The notes: generated from the sequence alone by a model not told the origin. Positions 1 to 9,073 are shown, counted from the first letter of the stretch. The stretch: 64,000 nt of DNA from Bifidobacterium imperatoris (GCF_002860405.1 NZ_NMWV01000005.1:299121-363120), one strand, 5' to 3'. Numbers and translations: made by a program.

Positions 1-188
1 GTACGGTCATCGGTTCCGGCTGCCATGTCGGCGCAGGCAACCTCTTCGTGGCCCCGGTTCAGGTGGGAGACAACGTCACCACCGGTGCTGGCTCCGTGGT
101 CCGTCACGCAGTGCCGGATGACACGATGGTCTACTCTGAGAACACGCAGCACAACGTTGAGGGCTGGAAGCCCGCCTGGGAGCGCTGA
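1..188 (+). CDS. glmU: GlmU C-terminal end (partial)
   Basis: This is the last 61 codons of a gene that begins left of the window, read in the frame that stops at TGA 186-188. The fragment has the hexapeptide-repeat pattern of a left-handed beta-helix acetyltransferase (IGSGCHVGAGN, VGDNVTTGAGS) and ends in GWKPAWER. This fits the acetyltransferase domain of the bifunctional GlmU, which makes UDP-N-acetylglucosamine for peptidoglycan. The pyrophosphorylase half is outside the window, so another hexapeptide transferase cannot be fully excluded. The rsfS gene follows after three bases, which suggests co-transcription. Confidence 0.75.
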   Translation, partial: TVIGSGCHVGAGNLFVAPVQVGDNVTTGAGSVVRHAVPDDTMVYSENTQHNVEGWKPAWER

Positions 189-191
189 TCG

Positions 192-605
192 ATGCCGGCA
201 CTCGAAGATTCCATCAATGCCGTGCGCATTGCCGCACAAGCGGCCGACCGCATCAAAGCCACCGATATCGTGGCGTTTGACGTTGCTGACCTGCTCGGTA
301 TTACCGACATTATGATGATCGCCGGCGCTTCCAATGAACGCCAGGTGCTTGCTGTGGCCGAGGAGATCGAAAAGGATCTGTATCTTAAATGTGACGGTCG
401 CCAGCCTCGATCGCGCGAAGGCCTTACCGAAGGCCAGTGGGTATTGCTCGACTATGGTGATTTCGTCATCCATGTGATGCACGATGAGGCTCGTGAATTC
501 TATGGTCTGGAACGACTGTGGAAGGATTGCGAATCCATTGATTTGCAACTTGAGCACCCTGAAACTGCAGTGCATGATCGCGCTGCAGACGATTTGGCTG
601 ATTAA
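192..605 (+). CDS. rsfS: Ribosomal silencing factor RsfS
   Basis: The 137-residue protein has the length and pattern of the RsfS/Iojap family, which binds ribosomal protein uL14 and blocks joining of the 30S and 50S subunits when nutrients are scarce. The central stretch matches family expectation: ADLLGITDIMMIAGASNERQ near residues 35-55 and the DYGDFVIHVMHDEAREFYGLE block near 88-108. It starts three bases after the upstream gene stops, so it is probably translated from the same message. A GC-rich hairpin follows its stop. Confidence 0.93.
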   Translation: MPALEDSINAVRIAAQAADRIKATDIVAFDVADLLGITDIMMIAGASNERQVLAVAEEIEKDLYLKCDGRQPRSREGLTEGQWVLLDYGDFVIHVMHDEAREFYGLERLWKDCESIDLQLEHPETAVHDRAADDLAD

Positions 606-614
606 GCAACACTG

Positions 615-649
615 ACGCGGTGGCGGTGAACTTCACCCCACCGCGTTTG
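615..649 (+). terminator. Hairpin after rsfS
   Basis: ACGCGGTGG (615-623) pairs with CCACCGCGT (638-646), with a further GTGAA/TTCAC helix inside, followed by TTTG. It is a weak intrinsic terminator or processing hairpin before the phosphatase gene. Confidence 0.5.
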
Positions 650-701
650 CATTGGCACAGAACCGCATATAGAGCTTTATCCAAGCGTAAGGATGTATTC
701 C

Positions 702-1403
702 ATGACAACTCAACATGTTCGTTCTATCTTCCTCGTGCGCCACGGCCGCACGTCGTATAACGCCGCGCACAAGCTTCAGGGGCAAGTGGATATTCCTCTG
801 GATGCAGTAGGGCAATGGCAGGTGAAGCAAACCGCTGCTGCACTCAAGGACTTGTATGTGGATCGCAGGCCGGAAACCGACCATCGCATCATCGTGTGCT
901 CCGACCTGGTACGTGCTCACGCTACAGCCCAAGCGTTCGCTGATGCATTGGGAGGAGCTCCAGTACATGATGATGTTCGCGTGCGTGAGCGCAGCTTCGG
1001 AGATTGGGATGGCCACGCGGTCAGCGAACTGGCCGAACGCTACCCTGAGGATTTCCGCTCATGGATGGAACACCGTGGCGGAGAGATGAAGTATCACGCC
1101 GAAGCCAAGGAGCATGTGGGGGAGCGTGGCGTGGAAGCGTTGCGCGATTGGTCTACGCGCGCCGGCATGGATACCGATCTGTTCGTGTTCTCCCACGGTG
1201 CGTGGATTTCTCAAACATTGCAGACACTGCTTGGTTTAAGCCAAATCGATCCCACATTCGCCTCCCTGCTCTCCATGCGTAATGCCCACTGGGTGCGCCT
1301 TGTGCCGATGGATATTGAAGGTCAGCCAACTCGTTGGCGACTGCTGGATTACAACCACGGCCCAGCCATTGCGGATACGGATGAATGGGAGCGGGAACGC
1401 TAA
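702..1403 (+). CDS. Histidine phosphatase (phosphoglycerate mutase-like)
   Basis: The 233-residue protein belongs to the histidine phosphatase superfamily. The catalytic LVRHGRTSYN motif lies near residues 11-20, an RERSFGDWDG acid-base block near residue 95, and the second catalytic histidine in FVFSHGAWI near residue 165. The substrate cannot be read from the sequence; in actinobacteria such proteins after rsfS are usually annotated as phosphoglycerate mutase or phosphatase. I start at ATG 702 because AAGGA sits about nine bases upstream; an in-frame ATG at 693 is too close to that site. It may be the last gene of the glmU-rsfS transcription unit. Confidence 0.85.
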   Translation: MTTQHVRSIFLVRHGRTSYNAAHKLQGQVDIPLDAVGQWQVKQTAAALKDLYVDRRPETDHRIIVCSDLVRAHATAQAFADALGGAPVHDDVRVRERSFGDWDGHAVSELAERYPEDFRSWMEHRGGEMKYHAEAKEHVGERGVEALRDWSTRAGMDTDLFVFSHGAWISQTLQTLLGLSQIDPTFASLLSMRNAHWVRLVPMDIEGQPTRWRLLDYNHGPAIADTDEWERER

Positions 1404-1468
1404 AAAGCGTTGAAAACAAAGGGATAACTATCCGGCGAAGCGCACGTAAACTACATCAGTGTCATCCC

Positions 1469-1510
1469 GCGACACGCCGATTTGCCGGATAGTTCATTCT
1501 GTCGTAATGT
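1469..1510 (+). promoter_or_regulatory. tRNA-Ala promoter with shared upstream element
   Basis: TTGCCG (1482-1487), a 17-base spacer and TAATGT (1505-1510) form a likely sigma-A promoter 36 bases before the tRNA. The -35 box is embedded in GCGACACGCCGATTTGC (1469-1485), which recurs with one mismatch before the tRNA-Arg pair at 23976-23992. The same stretch carries half of an inverted repeat, CTATCCGGC (1428-1436) with GCCGGATAG (1484-1492). Confidence 0.55.
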
Positions 1511-1546
1511 ATACGAGGTTCGAACAACGGGCCAACAACTGAAAAC

Positions 1547-1619
1547 GGGGCTATAGCGCAGCTGGTAGCGCATCTCCATGGCATGGAGAGGGTCAGGGGT
1601 TCGAATCCCCTTAGCTCCA
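1547..1619 (+). tRNA. tRNA-Ala (anticodon GGC), copy 1
   Basis: The acceptor stem GGGGCTA pairs with TAGCTCC (one G-T pair). The anticodon arm CTCC-ATGGCAT-GGAG gives anticodon GGC, reading GCC/GCU alanine codons. The T-arm is GGGGTTCGAATCCCC. CCA is not encoded. An identical copy begins 66 bases downstream. Confidence 0.96.
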
Positions 1620-1685
1620 CGAGGAAATCACTGGCAGCCAGTGCTAATGATTTCTCAAGATTCATGATTATGAATCAACCCATTT

Positions 1686-1758
1686 GGGGCTATAGCGCAG
1701 CTGGTAGCGCATCTCCATGGCATGGAGAGGGTCAGGGGTTCGAATCCCCTTAGCTCCA
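1686..1758 (+). tRNA. tRNA-Ala (anticodon GGC), copy 2
   Basis: This copy is base-for-base identical to the tRNA at 1547-1619 and is probably made from the same precursor. The 66-base spacer has no obvious promoter, and a strong terminator follows at once. Confidence 0.96.
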
Positions 1759-1763
1759 CAACT

Positions 1764-1792
1764 AAGGCCGGCGCTTAAAGTGCCGGCCTTTT
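1764..1792 (+). terminator. Terminator of the tRNA-Ala unit
   Basis: AAGGCCGGCGC (1764-1774) pairs with GTGCCGGCCTT (1780-1790) around a TTAAA loop and is followed by TT. The symmetry lets it also serve the minus-strand HAD gene. Confidence 0.85.
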
Positions 1793-1865
1793 GCGTATGT
1801 GCGAGCTGTGAACCGCAGCCCGTCCTATCTCAGGCGGCATGGCACAGGCTGCAGCTCGAATCACA

Positions 1866-2669
1866 TTAAAGAATCCCGAAATGCCGTAAGGCGTTGAGCA
1901 CGCCATCATGATCGACATCATCGGTTATGAAATCAGCTGCGGCTTTCGGCTCGTCGGTGGCGTTACCCATCGCAATACCGATGCCGGCGTAGGCGAGCAT
2001 GGAAGTGTCGTTGCCGCCGTCGCCAAAAGCCATCGTCTGTTCACGCGTGATGCCGTAATGCTCCATAAACCGTTGAATGCCACGAGGCTTGCCGCCATCT
2101 GCGGGAATCAAATCAGTGAAATCGGGATGCCATCTGACTCCGCGAACGTTATGACACAATCCAACCAGCTCGGCCTCTTCGCGAACTCCGATAAACGGGC
2201 TGATCTGGAACGTCTCATGAGCCAAAGCGCGCACATGTGGATCATCGAAATATCGGATAGGCGCAGTCTTGCCTAATTGCGCCCATGTGGCGCGCAACGC
2301 ATCATCATCCTGATTGAAATACACGTAATCGCGCTCACCGAAATTGCACACCACTTGCGGGTGACTATTGAGCCAATCAAGAATAATCTTAATATCCGCT
2401 CGATCAATGGACTGTGAAGCGAAGAAGCCAGTGTCATCACAGCAATACTGCCCGTTGAATGCCACAATGCCATCGAATGTCACTGGCATGGTATCCAGCA
2501 CCACCTTCATTTGCGAAGGAGCACGACCTGTGCAAATAAGCACTTTGATGCCAGCAGCCTGCAAACAGCGAATGGCGTGCACAGTGGAATCCGGAACCGT
2601 ATGCGTAGTGAAACTGGTGAGCGTACCGTCAATGTCGAAAAATACGGCTTTGATATCAGTGTTGGTCAT
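1866..2669 (-). CDS. HAD-family hydrolase (Cof type)
   Basis: The 267-residue protein is a Cof/YwpJ-type haloacid dehalogenase phosphatase. Motif I FFDIDGTL lies near residue 10, motif II ICTGR near residue 44, and motif III/IV FGDGGNDTSMLAYAGIGIAMGN near the C-terminus, with a long C2 cap domain between them. Such enzymes dephosphorylate sugar phosphates or flavin precursors; the substrate cannot be told here. The ATG at 2669 is preferred because it precedes motif I closely; an extension to 2738 would add a cysteine-rich stretch unlike the family. It stands alone on the minus strand. Confidence 0.88.
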   Translation of the reverse strand: MTNTDIKAVFFDIDGTLTSFTTHTVPDSTVHAIRCLQAAGIKVLICTGRAPSQMKVVLDTMPVTFDGIVAFNGQYCCDDTGFFASQSIDRADIKIILDWLNSHPQVVCNFGERDYVYFNQDDDALRATWAQLGKTAPIRYFDDPHVRALAHETFQISPFIGVREEAELVGLCHNVRGVRWHPDFTDLIPADGGKPRGIQRFMEHYGITREQTMAFGDGGNDTSMLAYAGIGIAMGNATDEPKAAADFITDDVDHDGVLNALRHFGIL

Positions 2670-2973
2670 GCTCTCATTGTCTGCGCTGCCTACCCGCGCC
2701 GCGCCGTATATGGAGCAGTGTTCGCAAAAGTAGTCCACATAGTGATTAATTCATGCTCGCGGCCGCCTCGAACCGGTTTTACGGCAAGGCCAAAAATCGC
2801 ATAATTCCAGCCGTTTATATGCTTGCCATAACCAACGCCTATACGCCAATTCGCGGATTTCTGGGCTTTACGCGCTCTGAGCCAGCTATTGTGTAACACG
2901 TCCGTCAATAAGACCATCTGCTGCAATGTATGGTTCTTGACGTAAACAACATGATGAAGAAGAGGAAAGATTC

Positions 2974-3945
2974 ATGACTTCAGCAAACCAGCCGGCAACT
3001 CCGGCCAACAATAACGAGCCGGTGCGCGTCAACAACACGCCGCGCAACATCATCATCGCCATCGTCGTGGTGGCCATTATCGCCGTGGCCGCATTCTTCG
3101 GTTTCCGTGCATACAACAACGCCAATCAGGAAGCCGCCAAGGGTTCCAAGGACAATCCGGTCAAGATTGGTGTGGTGGGTGCCACCGACCCTGAATGGGT
3201 ACTGTTCAAGCAGAAGGCCGAGAAGGCCGGCATCTACGTCGACATCGTGGACTTCCAGGACTACACCTCCGAGAACCCGGCTCTCGATTCCGGTGAGCTG
3301 GACCTGAACGAGTTCCAGCACCTGCTGTACCTCGCCAACTACAACGTGAGCAACAACAAGGATTTGCAGCCCATCGGCGGCACCGCCATCTACCCGCTTG
3401 GCGTCTACTCCACCAAGGTCAAGGACATCAAGGATATTGCAGCCGGTTCCACCGTCACCATCCCGAACGATGAAACCAACCAGGCTCGCGCCATCGGCGT
3501 GCTCAAGGCCGCAGGCCTCGTGACCCTCAAGGGCGATTGGACCGCATTCTCCACTCCGGCCGACATTGACGAAGCCAAGAGCAAGGTCAAGGTCACCCCG
3601 TTGAAGGCCGAGCAGGTCGCCACCACCCTGAAGGACCCGACCATCGCCGCAGGCGTCATCAACAACGACTACGTTGCCGATGCCGGCCTCGACCCGAAGG
3701 ACGCCATCTACCAGGATGATGCCGAATCCGAGGAAGCTCGCCCGTACATCAACGTGTGGGTTGCCCGCAAGGACGACGTGAACAACGAAACCTACAAGAA
3801 GCTCGTCAAGATCTTCCAGGAAAAGGATGTGCTCGACGCACTCCAGGAGAAGTCCGGCGGTACCGCGGTCTTCGCCGACAAGTTCAGCGCCCAGGACCTA
3901 CAGGGCTACCTGGCAGACATCGAAAAGGACGCCAAGGCTCAGTGA
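2974..3945 (+). CDS. metQ: NlpA/MetQ-type substrate-binding protein, copy 1
   Basis: The 323-residue protein is the binding component of a methionine-type ABC importer. After a basic, Asn-rich cytoplasmic start there is one hydrophobic segment (IIIAIVVVAIIAVAAFFGF, about residues 26-44) and then the NlpA domain (PVKIGVVGATDPEW, LDLNEFQHLLYLANYN, GGTAIYPLGVYSTKVKD, IPNDETNQARA). There is no lipobox cysteine, so it looks anchored by an N-terminal membrane helix rather than by lipid. metN and metI follow, which supports methionine or a related amino acid as ligand. A paralogue with the same anchor style lies at 9153-10118. Confidence 0.9.
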   Translation: MTSANQPATPANNNEPVRVNNTPRNIIIAIVVVAIIAVAAFFGFRAYNNANQEAAKGSKDNPVKIGVVGATDPEWVLFKQKAEKAGIYVDIVDFQDYTSENPALDSGELDLNEFQHLLYLANYNVSNNKDLQPIGGTAIYPLGVYSTKVKDIKDIAAGSTVTIPNDETNQARAIGVLKAAGLVTLKGDWTAFSTPADIDEAKSKVKVTPLKAEQVATTLKDPTIAAGVINNDYVADAGLDPKDAIYQDDAESEEARPYINVWVARKDDVNNETYKKLVKIFQEKDVLDALQEKSGGTAVFADKFSAQDLQGYLADIEKDAKAQ

Positions 3946-3992
3946 GCCATACGCCAGCCATATACCAACAGCATCCATAACGTGATCGACCA

Positions 3993-4046
3993 TGCCGAGT
4001 GAGGACTAATCACCACGACTAGCCGTGGTAGTAACCTCACTCGGCA
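3993..4046 (+). promoter_or_regulatory. Two-tier hairpin between metQ and metN
   Basis: TGCCGAGTGAGG (3993-4004) is perfectly complementary to CCTCACTCGGCA (4035-4046), enclosing a second helix ACCACG/CGTGGT. No T-run follows, so it is more likely a stability or attenuation element that lowers metN-metI expression relative to metQ than a full terminator. Confidence 0.6.
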
Positions 4047-4090
4047 TAACCGATTACGTATGGCAACACCGGCACAATCAGGGGAGGACC

Positions 4091-5257
4091 ATGAGCGAGC
4101 CAATCATCACCTTTGACCATGTGGTTAAAGAATTCAAAACGCGTGGACATGGCGCGTCTGCTACACGCGCTGTGGACGACGTGAGCCTGACCATCAATCG
4201 TGGCGATATCTTCGGCATCATTGGCTATTCCGGTGCCGGTAAATCCACGCTCGTGCGATTGATCAACGCGCTCGAGCGTCCGACTGCGGGCAGTGTCACG
4301 GTGCTTGGCACGGATATCACCAAGCTGAGCGAAGCCAAGCTGCGTCCGATTCGTCAGAAAATCGGCATGATCTTCCAGCAGTTCAACCTGTTCTCCACCA
4401 AAACCGTGGCCCAGAACATCGCCTACCCGCTGCAGCTGGACCATTGGCGCAAGGACTATCAGGACCGCCGCGTAGCCGAGTTGCTGGAGTTCGTGGGTCT
4501 ATCCGAGCATGCGGATAAGTATCCTTCACAGCTGTCCGGCGGCCAGAAGCAGCGCGTTGGCATCGCCCGTGCGCTCGCCACCAACCCGGAGATTCTGCTG
4601 GCTGACGAAGCAACGAGCGCACTTGATCCAGAAACCACTACCGAAGTGCTGAATCTGCTCAAGCGTGTGAACGAGGAATTTGGCATCACCATTGTGCTGA
4701 TTACCCACCAGATGAACGTCGTTCAGCAGATCGCCGGACGCGTAGCGGTAATGAGCGCCGGACGCGTAGTCGAAGCTGGCGATGTCTACGACGTATTCGC
4801 AGCTCCCCAGCAGCCGGTCACCAAGCGATTCATCGCAACCGCGCTCTCCGGTCTGCCCGAAGAGGAACGCGTCGAGCGCCTGCATCAGGATTGGTCCGGC
4901 CGTATCGTCACGGTGCTTATTCGCCAGAAGGATGTTTCAGGCTCGCATGGGCGTGCGCTTGGCGCTTCCGGCCAGAACATCTCCGGACTGATCGCCAAGC
5001 ATGGTGTGGAATCCAGTTTGCTGTACGGCGGCATCGACACTGTTCGTGGCACCGCCATTGGCGCCATCACCTATGAATTCCGCGGTCCAAACGTGGAACC
5101 GTTCTTGAAGGAACTCGCCCAGGACAGCGATGTGGTTGACTTCGGCACGGCCGATCAGCCGGTGGACTATGCGCAGGCAGTCTCCGCATATTCGCCGAAC
5201 ACGCATGAAACCGTTGCCGAGAACGCGTCCGCCGCAACCAACGAAGGAGCAGAATGA
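4091..5257 (+). CDS. metN: Methionine ABC transporter ATP-binding protein
   Basis: The 388-residue ATPase has Walker [10 protein letters not shown] near residue 45, the signature [15 protein letters not shown] near 150, Walker [13 protein letters not shown] near 170 and the switch ITHQM. The last about 100 residues form the NIL/ACT-like ligand-sensing domain typical of MetN, which in the E. coli enzyme mediates feedback inhibition by bound methionine. The start at ATG 4091 follows GGGGAGG; the upstream in-frame start lacks a ribosome site. The stop overlaps the permease start (ATGATGA), so the two are translationally coupled. Confidence 0.93.
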   Translation: MSEPIITFDHVVKEFKTRGHGASATRAVDDVSLTINRGDIFGIIGYSGAGKSTLVRLINALERPTAGSVTVLGTDITKLSEAKLRPIRQKIGMIFQQFNLFSTKTVAQNIAYPLQLDHWRKDYQDRRVAELLEFVGLSEHADKYPSQLSGGQKQRVGIARALATNPEILLADEATSALDPETTTEVLNLLKRVNEEFGITIVLITHQMNVVQQIAGRVAVMSAGRVVEAGDVYDVFAAPQQPVTKRFIATALSGLPEEERVERLHQDWSGRIVTVLIRQKDVSGSHGRALGASGQNISGLIAKHGVESSLLYGGIDTVRGTAIGAITYEFRGPNVEPFLKELAQDSDVVDFGTADQPVDYAQAVSAYSPNTHETVAENASAATNEGAE

Positions 5258-5943
5258 TGATTACGCTCGCCAGCTCTCATAGTGATTGGACCGTGCTCCG
5301 CCCGCTGCTGTTTGAGTCCATCGGCCAAACCCTGACGATGGTGCTGATCACTCTCGTGGTCGGCGGCCTGCTGGGCCTTATCCTCGGTGTGGTTCTCTAC
5401 GGCACTCGCCCAGGCAATCTGTTCGAGAACGCCGTCGTCTACCGTGTGCTCGATATCATCGTCAATATCGTGCGCCCTATCCCGTTCATCATCTTCCTGG
5501 CTGCTATGCAGCCTCTCACCATCGTGGTGGTCGGCACCTCCATCGGTACCGTTGCCGCCATCTTCCCAATGGTCGTGATGTGCACCTTCGCCACCTCTCG
5601 ACTGGTGGAACAGAATCTGGTACCGGTTGACCCAGGCATGATTGAAGCTGCTCGCTCTATGGGCGCCAGCAAGCTGACGATTATTCGCACGGTGCTGATT
5701 CCGGAGGCCCTGGCCCCGCTGATTCTCGCCTACGCCTTCCTGTTCATCGGTGTACTCGACATGTCCGCTATGGCCGGCTACATCGGTGGCGGCGGTCTTG
5801 GTAACTTCGCCATCGCCTACGGCTACCAGAAGTTTGATCAGACCGTCACCTGGACTGCCGTGATCATCATGATCGTGCTCGTGCAGGTGGTGCAGGGCAT
5901 CGCCAACGCCATCGCCAAGAAACTGCTGAAGCGACAGCAGTAG
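5254..5943 (+). CDS. metI: Methionine ABC transporter permease
   Basis: The 229-residue membrane protein has five or so hydrophobic segments and the binding-protein-dependent permease loop ([25 protein letters not shown], residues about 130-155) that docks on MetN. It overlaps metN by four bases; ATG 5257 is an equally possible start. Together with MetQ it would import methionine (D- or L-) or a structural relative. A long hairpin follows at 5981-6020. Confidence 0.92.
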   Translation: MMITLASSHSDWTVLRPLLFESIGQTLTMVLITLVVGGLLGLILGVVLYGTRPGNLFENAVVYRVLDIIVNIVRPIPFIIFLAAMQPLTIVVVGTSIGTVAAIFPMVVMCTFATSRLVEQNLVPVDPGMIEAARSMGASKLTIIRTVLIPEALAPLILAYAFLFIGVLDMSAMAGYIGGGGLGNFAIAYGYQKFDQTVTWTAVIIMIVLVQVVQGIANAIAKKLLKRQQ

Positions 5944-5980
5944 TTGTCCGGCAATCATCCACGGGCATTGCCTATGGTCT

Positions 5981-6020
5981 CGAAAATCTCTCACTCAGCA
6001 GTGCTGGTGAGAGATTTTCG
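5981..6020 (+). terminator. Terminator after metI
   Basis: CGAAAATCTCTCAC (5981-5994) is the perfect complement of GTGAGAGATTTTCG (6007-6020), with a CAGCA/TGCTG helix inside the loop. It separates metQNI from the amidohydrolase gene. Confidence 0.7.
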
Positions 6021-6057
6021 CATAAGAGAACCAATCACATTACTAGAATCGTCAACC

Positions 6058-7209
6058 ATGAGTGAACATATCGATTTCGATCCTGAACTTATCTCCATTC
6101 GCCATTACCTGCACGCCCATCCTGAGCGCAGTTTCAAGGAATTCGATACCAGCATCTATCTTGCCGACCAGCTCAAAGCACACGGTATCGAACTGTTGCC
6201 GAACCCGATGGAAACCGGCGTGGTAGGTCTTATTGAAGGGCAAGCCGGCCCCGGTCCTCGCATCGGATTGCGTGCCGACATTGATGGGCTGCCAATTGTG
6301 GAAGACACCGGCTTGGAATTCGCTTCGGTCAATCATGGTGTGATGCATGGCTGCGGCCATGATCTGCATATGACCGGCCTGCTTGGAGCGGCGTTCTGGC
6401 TCGCCGAGCATCGCGACAAGTTCGCCGGTTCCATCAAGATTCTGTTCCAGCCCAGCGAGGAAACCGGCCAAGGTGCTCGCGCGATGATCGATGCCGGATT
6501 GGTGGACGATGTGGATGCGATCATCGGCACTCACAACAATCCGAACTATGCTCCCGGTCAATTGGCGATCGGCGTGGAGCCGATGATGGCCGGGTGCGTG
6601 AAGTTCCGCGTGAACATTCACGCCTCCGGCTCTCACGCTGGCTACCCGTATAAGGGAACTAGTCCGATTGAAGCATTGGCCAGCATGATTATGAGTTTGC
6701 AGACCATTGTGAGCCGCAATGTGACGCCATTCCATCCGCTGGTGCTTTCGGTAACCGAAGTGCATGGCGGCGATGTGTGGAACGTGGTGCCGGCTGAGGC
6801 CGGCTTCCAAGGGACGGTGCGCTACTTCCATAAGGAGGACGGCATCCTTGTGGGCCGCCGATTCAAAGAAATCGTTGAGCATACCGCCAAGGCATACGGT
6901 ATTAGCGCCGACGTGATGTGGGATGACTTCCAGGATCCGTTGGTTTCCGATTCGGGACTTGCCAAAGCCGTGGCCGCAGACGTGCATGATTACGCGCAAC
7001 TTGAGCCGATTCGTCCGTCGATGGCGGGGGAGGACTTCTGCGAATTCTCCAAGGTGACGCTGCCGGTCTTCGCCTTCGTGGGCTCCAACGGTCAGGAAGG
7101 CTGCGCGGACTGGCACAGCCCGCATTTCGTTGGTCTTGACGAATCGATTCCAACGTTCGTGAACTTCTACGTCAACGCTGCACTGCGTGTGCTCAACGAG
7201 CTGAGCTGA
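6058..7209 (+). CDS. M20-family amidohydrolase (N-acyl amino acid hydrolase type)
   Basis: The 383-residue protein is an M20D metallopeptidase-like amidohydrolase, the group that includes hippurate and N-acetylamino-acid hydrolases. Metal ligands are visible in MHGCGHDLHMT (about residue 98), QPSEETGQGA and GTHNNP; the dimerisation domain has ASGSHAGYP, and the C-terminal ligand block is PSMAGEDFCEF. I start at ATG 6058, just before HYLHAHPERSFKE, which begins family homology; the longer frame runs through the metI terminator. Its place between two methionine-type binding proteins suggests it releases an amino acid from an imported acyl derivative, but that is inference. Confidence 0.87.
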   Translation: MSEHIDFDPELISIRHYLHAHPERSFKEFDTSIYLADQLKAHGIELLPNPMETGVVGLIEGQAGPGPRIGLRADIDGLPIVEDTGLEFASVNHGVMHGCGHDLHMTGLLGAAFWLAEHRDKFAGSIKILFQPSEETGQGARAMIDAGLVDDVDAIIGTHNNPNYAPGQLAIGVEPMMAGCVKFRVNIHASGSHAGYPYKGTSPIEALASMIMSLQTIVSRNVTPFHPLVLSVTEVHGGDVWNVVPAEAGFQGTVRYFHKEDGILVGRRFKEIVEHTAKAYGISADVMWDDFQDPLVSDSGLAKAVAADVHDYAQLEPIRPSMAGEDFCEFSKVTLPVFAFVGSNGQEGCADWHSPHFVGLDESIPTFVNFYVNAALRVLNELS

Positions 7210-7224
7210 GTACACTAAGAAACC

Positions 7225-8922
7225 ATGACACAGCTACGTTTTGCACTCGCCCAGATCGATACCTGCGTTGGCGCACTTGACGCCAACGCAGCCAAAGTGC
7301 TTGATTACTCCCGCAAGGCTGCTCAAGGCAACGCCCAGATAGTGGTGTTCCCGGAGATGACGCTTACCGGATATCCCATTGAGGACTTGGCATTGCGCCG
7401 TACATTCCGTCAAGCGGCTTGGGACAAGGCCAATGAGTTGGCATCCCAGCTCAATGCCGAAGGCTTTGGTGGTCTGTTCGTCGTCGTGGGAACCGTGGGC
7501 ACCGACCGCGCCACCAGCAAACCGCGCAACCGTCTCGTGGTATTGCACGAAGGCGTGGTGTGGGCCGGCTACGACAAGCACTTCCTGCCCAACTATGGCG
7601 TATTCGATGAATTCCGTATCTTCTCCGCCGGTGACCGTTCGGTGACGCTGGATGTAGACGGTGCACGCATCGGTGTGGCCATCTGCGAAGATATCTGGCA
7701 GGATGGCGGTCCGGTGGCCGACCTTGCCACTAAGAATATCGACCTGCTGCTTACCATCAATGGCTCTCCCTATGAGGAAGGCAAAACCCACACGCGTTTC
7801 GAACTCGCTCAGAAGCGTGCTGCCGAAGTGAACGCTCCGGTCATTTATCTCAATCAGGTGGGAGGCCAGGATGATCTGGTCTTCGACGGCGGCAGCTTCG
7901 TGGTGGATGCCGATGGCACGCTGTTGGAACGCAGCCCGATGTTCATGGAAAACCTCACCTTCTGGGACTTCGATTCATCTGCCGAGCATCAAGGCACGGC
8001 CGAAATCGTGCCCGAACTCGACAAGGACGAGGAAGTCTATACCGCCTGTGTTCTTGGCTTGAAGGATTACATGGCCAAGAACCACTTCACCGGCGTGACC
8101 CTGGGCCTTTCCGGCGGCATCGATTCCGCATTGGTGGCCGCGATGGCCGCTGATGCCTGCGGTGGCGAGAACGTCTGGGGCATCTCCATGCCATCCATGT
8201 ATTCCTCGGATGGTTCCAAAGATGATGCCGCCGATCTGGCTAAGAACATTGGCGCCCATTATGAAGTACAGCCTATCGAACCGCTGTTCAACGCCTACCA
8301 GCAGCAGCTGAACCTCGATGGTGTGGCTGCTGAGAACCTGCAGGCCCGTATCCGTGGCGTGATTGTGATGGCCAGCTCCAATTCGCGTGGCCTGCTCGCC
8401 GTGGCCACCGGCAACAAATCCGAACTCGCATGCGGATATTCCACAATCTACGGCGATGCCGTTGGCGGATATGCTCCAATCAAGGATCTGCTGAAAACCC
8501 GCGTGTGGGAAATCAGCCGTTGGCGCAACAAGGCCGCAGCTGCAGGCGTTGGCATCGGCGGATTGAAGATCGTCGGCAATGAGGAAGGCAATCCCGGCAA
8601 ACCGCTGCCGGATGGTGTGATGATTCCGGTTGCATCCATTGAAAAGGCACCTTCCGCAGAACTTCGCCCTGGTCAGAAGGATTCGGATTCCCTGCCCGAG
8701 TACGCTCTACTGGACAAGGTGCTGGCCGCATACATCGAACATGCGCATGGCCGCGCCGATCTGCTCGCCGATGGTTTCGATGCAGCCACGGTGGATACGG
8801 TGATGCGTTTGGTGGATCGTGCCGAATGGAAGCGTCGCCAGTACCCGCTGGGCCCCAAGGTCACGGCACTGGCATTTGGACGTGACCGTCGCTTGCCGGT
8901 GACCAACGCATTCCGCGAGTAA
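7225..8922 (+). CDS. nadE: Glutamine-dependent NAD(+) synthetase
   Basis: The 565-residue protein joins two domains. The N-terminal nitrilase-type amidase has the triad Glu in FPEMTLTGYP, Lys in YDKHFLPNYGVFDE and Cys in GVAICEDIWQ. The C-terminal synthetase (from about residue 275) has the ATP pyrophosphatase loop LGLSGGIDSALVAAM and the nicotinate-adenine dinucleotide region around SNSRGLLAVATGNKSELACGYSTIYGD. It converts deamido-NAD to NAD with ammonia channelled from glutamine. It starts 15 bases after the amidohydrolase stop, so it is probably in the same message. Confidence 0.95.
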   Translation: MTQLRFALAQIDTCVGALDANAAKVLDYSRKAAQGNAQIVVFPEMTLTGYPIEDLALRRTFRQAAWDKANELASQLNAEGFGGLFVVVGTVGTDRATSKPRNRLVVLHEGVVWAGYDKHFLPNYGVFDEFRIFSAGDRSVTLDVDGARIGVAICEDIWQDGGPVADLATKNIDLLLTINGSPYEEGKTHTRFELAQKRAAEVNAPVIYLNQVGGQDDLVFDGGSFVVDADGTLLERSPMFMENLTFWDFDSSAEHQGTAEIVPELDKDEEVYTACVLGLKDYMAKNHFTGVTLGLSGGIDSALVAAMAADACGGENVWGISMPSMYSSDGSKDDAADLAKNIGAHYEVQPIEPLFNAYQQQLNLDGVAAENLQARIRGVIVMASSNSRGLLAVATGNKSELACGYSTIYGDAVGGYAPIKDLLKTRVWEISRWRNKAAAAGVGIGGLKIVGNEEGNPGKPLPDGVMIPVASIEKAPSAELRPGQKDSDSLPEYALLDKVLAAYIEHAHGRADLLADGFDAATVDTVMRLVDRAEWKRRQYPLGPKVTALAFGRDRRLPVTNAFRE

Positions 8923-8943
8923 TTCGACGGGCGTTGTTGTTTG

Positions 8944-8975
8944 GAAAAGCACCTCGATATGAGGTGCTTTTCTCA
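8944..8975 (+). terminator. Terminator after nadE
   Basis: GAAAAGCACCTC (8944-8955), loop GATAT, GAGGTGCTTTTC (8961-8972), then TCAT. A standard strong hairpin. Confidence 0.85.
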
Positions 8976-8990
8976 TATTTTGAGACGATC

Positions 8991-9073
8991 GCCTGCTTAT
9001 AGCCTGTTATCAAGCACAAAAAGCATAGTGCCTCGTAGCGGGCTATAAGCAGGGCGTATGGCAAAACAGGCTA
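8991..9073 (+). promoter_or_regulatory. Overlapping inverted repeats before the second metQ
   Basis: CCTGCTTATAGCC (8992-9004) is perfectly complementary to GGCTATAAGCAGG (9041-9053). The overlapping TAGCCTGTT (9000-9008) is complementary to AACAGGCTA (9065-9073). The two helices share bases 9000-9004, so they cannot form together. CGGGCTATAAG (9039-9049) also resembles elements upstream of metY and pflB. The site could be an operator or a leader switch; no known riboswitch consensus was recognised. Confidence 0.4.
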
